Shown here: positions 1-6,368 of the stretch, piece after piece | Layout: the number at the start of each line of letters is the position of its first letter | Numbering within the stretch: the first letter of the stretch is position 1 | Assembly (NCBI GenBank): GCA_036275935.1 | Contig: DASUCS010000176.1 | Coordinates: forward strand, 1 to 9,591 | DNA from: DASUCS01 sp036275935 | GTDB taxonomy: Bacteria; Actinomycetota; Acidimicrobiia; Acidimicrobiales; JACDCH01 | Length of the DNA stretch: 9,591 bases | Reading direction: 5' to 3' | The notes under the pieces: generated by a model | What the model was told of the DNA's origin: nothing | What the model saw: only the letters and a program-made list of their open reading frames with translations | Databases searched by the model: none | Position numbers and translations under genes: made by a program

Positions 1-916
1 CCGCAGCGTCGTTGACGACGTCCGGCAGGTGCTCGAGGTTGACCTCTGCGCTCACGGGCGTGCTGAAGCCCTGATCGAGCAGAGCGCCGGCGGACCCGTA
101 GGAATCCACCGCGTCGAACACGACCGCGACCATCGTGCGGCCGTCCCGGGTCGCCGAGCCGACGAACGTGTGACCCGCGAGGTCGGTCGTCCCCGTCTTC
201 AAACCGTTCGCGCCGGGATAGAGGTCCAGGAACAGGTTGTGGTTGCCGAGGTGATGCCCGATCGCGTCACCACCGGTGAAGTTGTAGTCGCGGGTGTTGA
301 TGATCGCCATGAGGTCGGGACGCTGCATCACCGCCCGCGCCACGATGGCGAGATCGCGGGCACTGATGCGGTCGCCACCCTTGTTCGCGAACTGATCGTC
401 GAGACCGGACGGTTCGTTCAGGATGGGGTGGTCCGCCAGACCGAGTCGTTGCGCGGTCGCATCGGCGATGCGCACGTACCCGTCGAGCGTGCCTCCTCCC
501 ACCTTCTCCGCGAGCGCGACCGCCGCGTCGTTGGCCGACACCATCAGCATCGAGTGCATCAGGTCGTCGTACTTCCAGGACTGACCCGCCTTCACGTTGA
601 TCTTGCGAGCAGGCATCCCCTCCGCGAGCGGGCTGATCGGAACCATGTCGGCGGCCGTCAGACGTTGCGACGCGATCAACGCAGTGAGGAGCTTGATCGT
701 GCTCGCCGGCGGTCGGAGCGAACGTGAGTCCTGTTGCGCGAGCACTGCGCCGGTATCGACGTCGACGAGGACATACGCCTTGGGCAACGGCGGTGCCTGT
801 GTCGGCGTGCGCTGTGCTGTCGCGGTCGCCGGAGCGGCGGCGGCGACAACGTGGGCGATCAGTGCAATCGCACCGACTGCCAACAGCGCGGCGAAGCGCA
901 CCCCAGATCGGCGCAT
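1..916 (-). CDS. D-alanyl-D-alanine carboxypeptidase, PBP5-like (peptidase S11), 3' end off the window
   Basis: This is a serine DD-peptidase that trims the terminal D-Ala from peptidoglycan stem peptides outside the membrane. From the ATG at 914-916, 305 residues are visible before the left edge cuts the gene. A signal peptide is clear: Met-Arg-Arg start, a hydrophobic core over about residues 7-26, then an Ala/Thr-rich stretch. All three penicillin-binding motifs are present in order: SxxK (S72-T-I-K75), SxN (S127-A-N129) and KTG (K240-T-G242). The family's C-terminal beta domain and membrane anchor would lie mostly off the window. A second in-frame ATG at 926-928 has a GGAG 10 nt upstream and adds four residues. 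I prefer 916 because TATGGT lies exactly 7 nt before it (leaderless start) and the protein then opens with the positively charged n-region. The family is certain; the start is not. Confidence 0.93.
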   Translation of the reverse strand, partial: MRRSGVRFAALLAVGAIALIAHVVAAAAPATATAQRTPTQAPPLPKAYVLVDVDTGAVLAQQDSRSLRPPASTIKLLTALIASQRLTAADMVPISPLAEGMPARKINVKAGQSWKYDDLMHSMLMVSANDAAVALAEKVGGGTLDGYVRIADATAQRLGLADHPILNEPSGLDDQFANKGGDRISARDLAIVARAVMQRPDLMAIINTRDYNFTGGDAIGHHLGNHNLFLDLYPGANGLKTGTTDLAGHTFVGSATRDGRTMVAVVFDAVDSYGSAGALLDQGFSTPVSAEVNLEHLPDVVNDAA

Positions 917-923
917 CGGAGCG

Positions 924-929
924 ACCATA
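924..929 (-). promoter_or_regulatory. Putative -10 element (TATGGT) for the carboxypeptidase gene
   Basis: On the minus strand TATGGT fits the actinobacterial -10 pattern TANNNT and ends 7 nt before the ATG at 916. This would put the transcript's first base on the start codon. It overlaps the alternative ATG at 926-928, so if this promoter is real the longer start cannot be made from it. No convincing -35 is visible. Confidence 0.4.
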
Positions 930-1012
930 ACGAATCCGCTCCGCGTGGTGGTAAACCCCCCGATCGCTGCGAGTTTTCGCGGCGGATGTTCCGGAATGGC
1001 TCGCTTTTCTGG

Positions 1013-1018
1013 CACCCT
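1013..1018 (+). promoter_or_regulatory. Weak putative -10 element (CACCCT) for the phosphotransferase gene
   Basis: CACCCT keeps the two most conserved -10 positions (A2 and T6) and ends 6 nt before the ATG at 1025, which has no Shine-Dalgarno. The first base is C rather than T and there is no clear -35. On its own this is weak; it is listed because the other gene starts here show the same spacing. The rest of the 917-1024 gap holds nothing else I recognise. Confidence 0.2.
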
Positions 1019-1024
1019 GGCCGA

Positions 1025-2032
1025 ATGCCGTCCGGCGGAGCCACTGTCAGCGGCCTGGCTCTCGCCCGCGCGAAGTACGCGCTCGATGCGGCCGGGCTCG
1101 CGTCCAACGTGGAATTGACGCGGGCGCACAGCGTGACGAACGAAGTGTGGCTCACGGCTGATCACGTGATCCGGGTCAACCGCAGACCCGACCATCGATT
1201 GCGACGCGAGGCGCTGCTCGGCCCGATCCTGCCGCCCGAGGTCAAGTACCCGAAGGTCGTCGCCTATGGCGCGGGCACGGGCTTCGACTGGCTCATCGTG
1301 GGCCGGTCGCCTGGGCAGGTCCTGAGCCGGTGCTGGCCCTCGATGTCTGACGCGCAACGACGTGGTGCCGTGGGCCAACTCGCCTCGGTGCTGAAGGCGC
1401 TGCACGCCACGACCGCACCCGACGGGCTCGGCGACGTAGGCGCCCCGCAACTCCTCGAGTGTGGCAGCGGTCAGTCACCGGTCGCGCCGTTGCTCGCTGG
1501 ACTCCAACGCGCTCGCACGCTGCCGAACGTCGGCGTTGGTCTGATCGATCAACTCACAGAGATCGTGCGCACCACACAGTCGTTGCTCGAGCCGTTCGAT
1601 GTACCGACGCTGATCCACGGCGACCTCACGTTCGAGAACGTGCTGTGGGACGGCGACACGATCGCGGGGCTCATCGACTTCGAGTGGTCACGTGCCGCCC
1701 CGCCCGATCTCGAGCTCGACGTCCTGCTGCGCTTCTGCGCGTTCCCCGATCTCCACGTCGCGGAGGACTACGTCGAGGAGACCGCCGCGCAGAACTACCG
1801 CGTCGTCCCGCACTGGATACGGGAGCACTACGTGGATCTGTTCACGACTCGCCACGCGCTCGAGCGCCTTCGCATCTACGCCATCGCCTTCGACGTGCGG
1901 CAGCTCCTCACCTCGCCCCCGCCCGCGCCGCTGCACGACCTCCCGCCTTCACATGAGCTGCAGCGCTTGCACCGGCTTGCGCAGCACCGCAGCTACCTCG
2001 ACAACTTCGCCAGCGGCGTGGAGATGTTGTGA
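1025..2032 (+). CDS. Phosphotransferase-fold kinase (APH/choline kinase-like family)
   Basis: A 335-residue protein with the aminoglycoside phosphotransferase (APH) fold, which moves a phosphate from ATP to a hydroxyl of a small substrate. The Brenner-type catalytic loop is intact at H198-G-D200 with metal-binding N205, followed by the metal-binding Asp of IDFEW at D218. The N lobe has the usual SxTNxVW nucleotide loop (residues 36-42). A VIRVNRR strand takes the place where the ATP-binding Lys/Arg sits (R50 or R53), with a helix Glu at E63. The 3' half is rich in Arg/His and Tyr. Many environmental APH homologues act on sugars, amines or unknown metabolites, so this is not evidence of antibiotic resistance. 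The reading frame stays open back to 734, but that overlaps the divergent carboxypeptidase. ATG 986 is possible, and ATG 1025 was chosen for its conserved start spacing and the clean N-terminus. It ends 9 bp from the convergent SMP-30-like gene. Confidence 0.85.
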   Translation: MPSGGATVSGLALARAKYALDAAGLASNVELTRAHSVTNEVWLTADHVIRVNRRPDHRLRREALLGPILPPEVKYPKVVAYGAGTGFDWLIVGRSPGQVLSRCWPSMSDAQRRGAVGQLASVLKALHATTAPDGLGDVGAPQLLECGSGQSPVAPLLAGLQRARTLPNVGVGLIDQLTEIVRTTQSLLEPFDVPTLIHGDLTFENVLWDGDTIAGLIDFEWSRAAPPDLELDVLLRFCAFPDLHVAEDYVEETAAQNYRVVPHWIREHYVDLFTTRHALERLRIYAIAFDVRQLLTSPPPAPLHDLPPSHELQRLHRLAQHRSYLDNFASGVEML

Positions 2033-2041
2033 GCCGAGCGG

Positions 2042-2896
2042 CTACGGGAGTCCGGCCCCGGGCACGTCGACTCGAACCTTCTCGAGCCGGCCAGTCCTCA
2101 GCTCGACCGCCTTGACCGGATCGAGACCCTTGCTCGTGAGCATGTAGAGCGTGCGCCGGTCGTCGTCGCCGAGCATGCAGGCGATCGCCAGTTGCTCGCC
2201 GCTCGACACTCGTGCGACCTGCTCACCGCCTTCGCGCACGCGCACGAACTCCCGGGTCCCCGGTGATGACACCCACACGCATCCATCGGCGTCGAGACAG
2301 ATGCCGTCGGGCATGACGCCACCGGTGAGTGCCGCCCATTCCCGCCGGTTCGACAAGCTGCCATCGGTCCCGATCGTGAAGGCCGTGAGGCAGGCGCCGA
2401 ACGACTCGCCCACGATCAACGTCGAGCCGTCGGGCGTGATGACCATCCCGTTCGGAAACTGGAGCTCGTCGGCCGCGACGCGGTGTGCGCCCGACGCGAC
2501 GTCAACCGCCAGCATCACCGTCGTCCGAGGTGTCTCACCGGAGTGCAGGTCGAAACCGAACGATCCGATGTACGCCGTGCCGGTCGCGCTCACCACCATG
2601 TCGTTGATCTGATGCGCCGTGTAGGACGAGAGGTCGGCGACCTCTGACAGCGCGGTGCCGTCGAAGCGCAGCAGCTTGCGATCGTCCATCGACACGATGA
2701 GCAGCGCTCCACTCGTATCCCAGCCCAACCCCGAGGGGGATCCCGCAACCTCGACGATGACGTCGAGCGCGCCCGTCGCGGGCGTGTACGTCTTCACGGC
2801 GTGGTCGTGCATGTCCGAGAACCACAAACGGCCGTCGTGCCAACGTGGCCCCTCACCGAACGCCAATCCGTCGACGACAACCTCGGGCTCCGACAT
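2042..2896 (-). CDS. SMP-30/gluconolactonase/LRE-like family hydrolase
   Basis: A 284-residue six-bladed beta-propeller of the SMP-30/gluconolactonase type, metal-dependent enzymes that usually open lactones such as gluconolactone. The divalent-metal ligands expected for the family can all be placed: E15 in the GEGPRW motif, N98 in IND, N149 in PNG, and D197 in PDG. The repeated DG or DxxG turns and the GxLWFSDM blade strand fit the propeller. There is no signal peptide, so it is probably cytoplasmic. ATG 2896 is preferred because TACTGT ends 7 nt upstream. A GTG at 2905 adds three residues and has a GAGG 10 nt before it, but it lies inside that -10 element. The gene is head-to-head with ppgK across 23 bp, which hints at a shared role in glucose/gluconate use. 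The exact substrate cannot be read from sequence. Confidence 0.9.
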   Translation of the reverse strand: MSEPEVVVDGLAFGEGPRWHDGRLWFSDMHDHAVKTYTPATGALDVIVEVAGSPSGLGWDTSGALLIVSMDDRKLLRFDGTALSEVADLSSYTAHQINDMVVSATGTAYIGSFGFDLHSGETPRTTVMLAVDVASGAHRVAADELQFPNGMVITPDGSTLIVGESFGACLTAFTIGTDGSLSNRREWAALTGGVMPDGICLDADGCVWVSSPGTREFVRVREGGEQVARVSSGEQLAIACMLGDDDRRTLYMLTSKGLDPVKAVELRTGRLEKVRVDVPGAGLP

Positions 2897-2903
2897 GCGC
2901 GGC

Positions 2904-2909
2904 ACAGTA
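2904..2909 (-). promoter_or_regulatory. Putative -10 element (TACTGT) for the SMP-30-like gene, sharing TA with the ppgK -10
   Basis: On the minus strand TACTGT matches TANNNT and stands 7 nt before the ATG at 2896, the spacing expected of a leaderless transcript. Its TA (2908-2909) is also the TA of the opposing ppgK -10. A possible TTG of a -35 (TTGGCG at 2925-2930) has only 15 bp spacing, so the -35 is uncertain. Confidence 0.5.
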
Positions 2910-2913
2910 CCGT
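2908..2913 (+). promoter_or_regulatory. Putative -10 element (TACCGT) for the ppgK operon
   Basis: TACCGT matches TANNNT and lies 6 nt before the GTG at 2920, so transcription would begin on or next to the start codon. There is no Shine-Dalgarno in the 20 nt before that GTG and no recognisable -35. It shares two bases with the opposing -10 element. Confidence 0.5.
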
Positions 2914-2919
2914 TGCCTC

Positions 2920-3669
2920 GTGGACGCCAACGTCGTGATGGGGGTGGACATCGGCGGCACCGGCATCAAGGGTGCTCCGGTCGACATCGAGACGGGAACG
3001 TTGAAGGAAGATCGCTTCCGCATCCTCACCCCGCACCCGGCGAAACCGAAGCCGGTGGCCGACGTGGTCGCTGAGGTCGTCGACCACTTCGGGTGGGTGG
3101 GCCCGGTGGGAGCGACGTTTCCTGCGGTGGTGAAGGGCGGCGTGACACTGTCCGCCGCCAACGTCGACGAGGAGTGGATCGGCACCGATGCCGCCGCGCT
3201 CCTCTCGCAGCGTCTCGGCTCGCCCACCACGGTCCTCAACGACGCCGATGCGGCCGGTCTCGCCGAGATGCGCTTCGGCGCGGGCCGCGACCAGCGCGGT
3301 GTCGTGCTCATGATCACCCTCGGAACGGGTATCGGGTGCGGGATGTTCCTCGACGGAAAGCTCGTCCCCAACACTGAGCTCGGTCACATCGAGATCAGGG
3401 GCAAGGATGCCGAACGCACTGCCTCCGAGCTCGTACGCGAACGCAAGAAGCTCTCGTGGAAGCGCTACGCCAAACGGGTCGAGCGCTATCTGCAGCGATT
3501 GGACGCATTGCTCTGGCCCGACCTCGTCATCATCGGCGGCGGCGCCAGCAAGAAGGCCGACCGCTTCCTCCCCCTCATCAAGGTGCGTCCGCCGGTGGTC
3601 GTGGCGACGCTGCAGAACGATGCGGGCATCGTCGGCGCAGCGCTCGCCGCAGCGGAGGCGGGGCGGTGA
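2920..3669 (+). CDS. ppgK: Polyphosphate glucokinase (ROK family)
   Basis: Phosphorylates glucose to glucose-6-phosphate using inorganic polyphosphate (EC 2.7.1.63; some homologues also use ATP), in the cytoplasm. The 249 residues run in the same motif order as mycobacterial PPGK: phosphate loop D10-IGGTGIKG (10-18), GPVGATFP (61-68), SAANVDEEWIGT (78-89), catalytic Asp D108 in LNDADAAGLAE, GTGIG (135-139), E153-LGH156, and the WPDLVIIGGG adenosine-type motif (199-208). The ROK zinc motif CxCGxxGC is absent, as in other PPGKs. One oddity is A69 in FPAVV, where ROK proteins normally have Gly. The GTG at 2920 is favoured by TACCGT 6 nt upstream; GTG 2935 and ATG 2938 are alternatives that would still keep the phosphate loop. 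The stop overlaps the next gene's start by 4 bp, so the two are translated from one message. Confidence 0.94.
   Translation: MDANVVMGVDIGGTGIKGAPVDIETGTLKEDRFRILTPHPAKPKPVADVVAEVVDHFGWVGPVGATFPAVVKGGVTLSAANVDEEWIGTDAAALLSQRLGSPTTVLNDADAAGLAEMRFGAGRDQRGVVLMITLGTGIGCGMFLDGKLVPNTELGHIEIRGKDAERTASELVRERKKLSWKRYAKRVERYLQRLDALLWPDLVIIGGGASKKADRFLPLIKVRPPVVVATLQNDAGIVGAALAAAEAGR
3654..3658 (+). promoter_or_regulatory. Shine-Dalgarno (GGAGG) fixing the SDR start at 3666
   Basis: GGAGG lies 7 nt before the GTG at 3666, inside the end of ppgK. It supports the GTGA overlap start over the much longer open frame, and shows that this internal gene uses ribosome-binding-site initiation. Confidence 0.7.
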
Positions 3670-4499
3670 CGGCGGCGGACAGGGGCTCTGTGCTCACGAC
3701 CGGCGCGAACTCCGGCATCGGCTTGGCCACGGTCATCGAAGTCGCACGCCGCGGCTTCCGATCGATCGGATCCGTGCGCAGTGAGGCGAAGGCCGACATC
3801 GTGCACAAGGCGGCCGCCGAGGCGGGTGTGTCGGTCGAGACCGTCCTGCTCGACGTCACCGACCCTGACGCGTGCCGCGCGGTCGTCGACGAGATCGACG
3901 ACGATCTCTACGGGCTCGTCAACAACGCCGGCTACGGGATGACCGGGGCGATCGAGGACGTCACCGACGACGAGGCCCACCACCTCTTCGAGACGATGGT
4001 GTTCGCTCCACTACGTCTCAGCCGTCTCGTGCTTCCCGGCATGCGTGGCGCTGGCGACGGCTGCATCGTCAACGTGTCGTCGATCATGGGCCTGACGACC
4101 ACTCCGCTGACGGGCTGGTACCAGGCTGCCAAGCACGCGCTCGAAGGCGCGTCCGACGCACTGCGGCTCGAAGTTGCGAGCGCGGGCATCCGTGTGGTGC
4201 TGGTCGAACCCGGCGGATTCAAGACCAGCATCTGGGACGACCTCGAACGCGACATCGAACAGCGTGGCGACTCGCGCTTCGGTGGGTCGTACCGGCGCAC
4301 CCAGCAGCTGATGAAGATGAGCGCACCGATCATGGGCGAACCACATCAGTGCGCCAAGGTGATCGGTCGCGCGTTGTCGTCGCGCCACCCCCGAGCGCGG
4401 TATCTCGTCGGAGTGGACGCCATGGCGCTCGCCGCAACCTCGCGCCTCACACCCACCGCCGTGAAGGACCGGGTGATCCGTCTCACACTCGGATTGTGA
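3666..4499 (+). CDS. Short-chain dehydrogenase/reductase (classical SDR)
   Basis: A 277-residue classical SDR oxidoreductase acting on a carbonyl/alcohol pair with NAD(P). Visible motifs are the TGANSGIG cofactor loop (12-19), NNAG (86-89), the catalytic Ser at 138/139 in NVSS, Y152 and K156 in the YxxxK motif, and the PGG loop after strand 6 (182-184). Arg38 at the end of the second strand suggests NADP(H) preference. The C-terminal extension (about residues 205-277), rich in Arg and with a PTAVKDRVI end, resembles SDRs of the retinol/steroid-dehydrogenase-like branch, which are longer than FabG. It starts at a GTG overlapping the ppgK stop as GTGA, with GGAGG 7 nt upstream, so it is second in the ppgK operon. 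The link to glucose metabolism is not clear and may be only co-transcription. Substrate unknown. Confidence 0.9.
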   Translation: MTAADRGSVLTTGANSGIGLATVIEVARRGFRSIGSVRSEAKADIVHKAAAEAGVSVETVLLDVTDPDACRAVVDEIDDDLYGLVNNAGYGMTGAIEDVTDDEAHHLFETMVFAPLRLSRLVLPGMRGAGDGCIVNVSSIMGLTTTPLTGWYQAAKHALEGASDALRLEVASAGIRVVLVEPGGFKTSIWDDLERDIEQRGDSRFGGSYRRTQQLMKMSAPIMGEPHQCAKVIGRALSSRHPRARYLVGVDAMALAATSRLTPTAVKDRVIRLTLGL

Positions 4500-4538
4500 G
4501 CGAGCACTCGTGCGAGCGAACCAGGAGCACAGTGATCG

Positions 4539-4561
4539 ACTCGGCCGTCAAACGGCCGAGT
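4539..4561 (+). terminator. Strong hairpin downstream of the ppgK-SDR unit, without a U-tract
   Basis: A perfect 10-bp GC-rich inverted repeat, ACTCGGCCGT and ACGGCCGAGT, flanks a 3-nt CAA loop, 40 nt after the SDR stop. No T-run follows, so it would be an I-shaped terminator of the kind proposed for actinomycetes, or a barrier or operator before the asparaginase promoter. The stem is too perfect to be chance codon bias and lies in non-coding DNA. Confidence 0.55.
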
Positions 4562-4602
4562 GGCATCGATGCGTCGCGTGACGGGCGATCCTGCCGCGAT
4601 GT

Positions 4603-4608
4603 GAGAAT
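4603..4608 (+). promoter_or_regulatory. Putative -10 element (GAGAAT) for the asparaginase operon
   Basis: GAGAAT keeps A2 and T6 of the -10 pattern and ends 6 nt before the ATG at 4615; no Shine-Dalgarno is present. A weak -35-like TGACGG at 4579-4584 would give an 18-bp spacer. The first base deviates from consensus, so this is a moderate-to-weak call. Confidence 0.4.
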
Positions 4609-4614
4609 GCATCG

Positions 4615-5547
4615 ATGACACTGCTCCTGCTGGCGACCGGAGGCACGATCGCCAGCAAGGTGCAGCCCGACGGCGGCGTCGCTGTCGCGCTGACGGGTTC
4701 GGAGTTGTTGTCGACGGTGCCGGACCTCGATCCGACAGAGGTCGAGGTGGTGGACGTCAGTCACGGGCCGAGTTGGAACTTCGATCTCGACGCGATGCAC
4801 GCGATCGCGGTGCGCGCCCGCCAAGGTCTCACCACCGGCGCGACTGCGGGCGTCGTCGTGACCCATGGGACGGACACGGTCGAAGAGACGCTCTGGATGA
4901 CCGACCTCGTCGCCGGAGATCTGACCGAGCGAGGCGCGATCGTGTTCACGGCGGCGATGCGCAACGCGGGCCAGCCCGACGCGGATGGACCCACCAACCT
5001 GCGCGACGCGTGCACGCTCGCGTCGTCCCCCGAAGCTCGGGGGCGGGGCGCGCTGCTGTGCGTCGACGGTGAGGTGCACGAAGCTCGTTGGGTCACGAAG
5101 ACCGACTCGCAGTCGCTGGACACCTTCAAGTCCTTCGGTGGTCGCCCGTGGACCTGTCCGGCGGTCGGCCTCGGCATCGAGTCGCGCATCGCCATCATTC
5201 GCTCCTACGGTGGGATCGATGGCGACATCGTCGAATGGCACGTGCAGCGCGGCGTTCGGGGCCTCGTCATCGAGGGTGGTGGTGCGGGCAACGTGGCCGG
5301 CACCCTCGTCTCCGGGCTCGAGCGCGCCGTTGCCGGCGGCGTTCCCGTCGTGGTGGTGACGCGCTGCCTCACCGGTGCGGTGGCGCCGATCTACGGCGGG
5401 CCGGGAGGCGGCCACACGTTGGAGTCGATCGGCGTGATCGGCGGCTCGGACCTCAACGCGTCGAAAGCGCGGGTCGCGCTCGCGGTCGCGATGGGGGTCG
5501 ATCCTTCGGTTGCTGCGGTGCGGGCCTGGTTCGAGGAGCTCGGATGA
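4615..5547 (+). CDS. L-asparaginase family protein (threonine amidohydrolase)
   Basis: A 310-residue bacterial-type asparaginase, hydrolysing L-asparagine to aspartate and ammonia. The first active-site signature ATGGTIAS holds the nucleophile T11, and the second, THGTDTVEET, gives T86 and D87. K162 in the RWVTKTDS stretch fills the Lys of the catalytic relay, and S53 in HGPSW corresponds to the substrate-binding Ser region. The C-terminal half (YGGIDGD, then GLVIEGGGAGN) is the usual small domain that completes the neighbouring subunit's site. There is no signal peptide, so it should act in the cytoplasm, like type I enzymes. The mobile loop lacks the Tyr seen in the E. coli periplasmic enzyme, so asparagine as substrate is likely but not assured. 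It opens a two-gene operon; its stop overlaps the next ATG by 4 bp. Confidence 0.9.
   Translation: MTLLLLATGGTIASKVQPDGGVAVALTGSELLSTVPDLDPTEVEVVDVSHGPSWNFDLDAMHAIAVRARQGLTTGATAGVVVTHGTDTVEETLWMTDLVAGDLTERGAIVFTAAMRNAGQPDADGPTNLRDACTLASSPEARGRGALLCVDGEVHEARWVTKTDSQSLDTFKSFGGRPWTCPAVGLGIESRIAIIRSYGGIDGDIVEWHVQRGVRGLVIEGGGAGNVAGTLVSGLERAVAGGVPVVVVTRCLTGAVAPIYGGPGGGHTLESIGVIGGSDLNASKARVALAVAMGVDPSVAAVRAWFEELG
5534..5538 (+). promoter_or_regulatory. Shine-Dalgarno (AGGAG) fixing the MBL-fold start at 5544
   Basis: AGGAG ends 5 nt before the ATG at 5544, which overlaps the asparaginase stop as ATGA. Together they set the start against a reading frame that stays open far upstream inside the asparaginase gene. 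Confidence 0.65.
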
Positions 5548-6356
5548 CATTGGATCTGCTCGCGCCCGGTGTGTACGCCTGGTTCCAGTTACCCGGCGAG
5601 CCCGGTCGAGCGAACGCGGGTGTGATCGTCGACGACGACGGGCTCACGCTGGTCGACACGCTTCTTTCCGCGCCGCAATCGTCACCGCTGGGCGACGCCG
5701 TGGACGCACTCGGCTTTCCCGCGCGGCGGGTGGTGCTCACCAGCAGCAACGCCGAGTACTCGGGCGGGACGGGACGCTTCCGTCTCGCGGCCGTCTACGG
5801 CCGCGCCCAGACGAGCGCACACCTCGATCAGCCCGCGGATCCCGACGTGCTCCGCCGGCTCTATCCCGCGCACGCCGACGAGATCGACGACGAATTCGCA
5901 ACGCGTCCGGTCAGCCACATCGTGAACGAGGCCGTGCAGCTCACGCCGGCATGTGCGGCGATCCCGATGTGCGGCCAGCAGGAAGAGAACCTCGTCGTCG
6001 TGGTGCCGGGCGCGGACCTCGTGTTCGCCGGAGCGATGTGCACCTTCGGTGTCACGCCGCTCGCGCACCAGGGGAATCCGGCGGCCTGGGCGGACGCGCT
6101 CGACGAGCTGGTGGAGCTCGCACCGATCGTCGTCCCCGGCCACGGCGCCATCGGCGGAGAAGAAGAGGTGCGCGAGCTGCAGGCCTACCTGCGCGCCTGC
6201 GTCGCCGCCGAGGGTGACCCGTCGCGACTCGAATCCGGGCCGTGGGACACGTGGGTCGCCCGCGAGCACGACGCCATCAACATCGAGCGGGCCGCCATGC
6301 TCGCCCAAGGCGTCGACGAGATCCCCCGCGCTCTCCTGCACCGCCTGGGCTTGTAG
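5544..6356 (+). CDS. Metallo-beta-lactamase-fold protein with degenerate metal site
   Basis: A 270-residue protein with the layout of an MBL-fold hydrolase: an N-terminal strand pair (GVIVDDDGLTLVDTLL, D38 kept), the strand-loop where HxHxDH belongs, the late glycine-rich segment, and PGHG at 198-201. The metal ligands are mostly gone. In T66-SSNAEYSGG the aligned residues are S67, N69, E71 and Y72 instead of His, His, Asp, His; the middle HTPGS-type His is replaced by CGQQEEN (143-149); and the ligand Asp of GD is Ala164. Only H200 remains. The fold call rests on this pattern; the loss suggests a non-catalytic binding protein, or an enzyme using other chemistry. Four cysteines and a histidine remain elsewhere, but no new metal motif is obvious. 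It follows the asparaginase with a 4-bp overlap and a Shine-Dalgarno, so the two are co-expressed. Confidence in the fold is moderate. Confidence 0.75.
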   Translation: MTLDLLAPGVYAWFQLPGEPGRANAGVIVDDDGLTLVDTLLSAPQSSPLGDAVDALGFPARRVVLTSSNAEYSGGTGRFRLAAVYGRAQTSAHLDQPADPDVLRRLYPAHADEIDDEFATRPVSHIVNEAVQLTPACAAIPMCGQQEENLVVVVPGADLVFAGAMCTFGVTPLAHQGNPAAWADALDELVELAPIVVPGHGAIGGEEEVRELQAYLRACVAAEGDPSRLESGPWDTWVAREHDAINIERAAMLAQGVDEIPRALLHRLGL

Positions 6357-6368
6357 GCCAGACGCGGG

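Noticed and set aside
29..727. Long plus-strand open frame opposite the carboxypeptidase
   Set aside because: The minus-strand frame carries all three SxxK/SxN/KTG motifs; the plus frame is Arg/Val-rich low-complexity sequence with no recognisable family and reflects GC-rich codon mirror bias.
734..1024. Upstream extension of the phosphotransferase frame
   Set aside because: It overlaps the divergent carboxypeptidase gene and encodes Arg/Cys-rich sequence with no APH features; ATG 1025 begins the recognisable protein.
1025..2032. Antibiotic-resistance reading of the APH-fold kinase
   Set aside because: The catalytic motifs only establish the kinase fold. Nothing such as a mobile element or a close resistance-enzyme signature supports aminoglycoside modification.
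5027..5043. Perfect 7-bp inverted repeat with 3-nt loop (CCCCCGA / TCGGGGG)
   Set aside because: It lies inside the asparaginase frame, encoding a Ser-Pro-Glu-Ala-Arg turn, with no gene boundary or U-tract. Chance in GC-rich coding DNA is the simplest explanation.
4483..5550. Very long minus-strand open frame opposite the asparaginase
   Set aside because: The plus strand encodes both asparaginase signatures. The minus frame is Arg/His/Asp-rich mirror sequence with no motif and ignores the intergenic hairpin.
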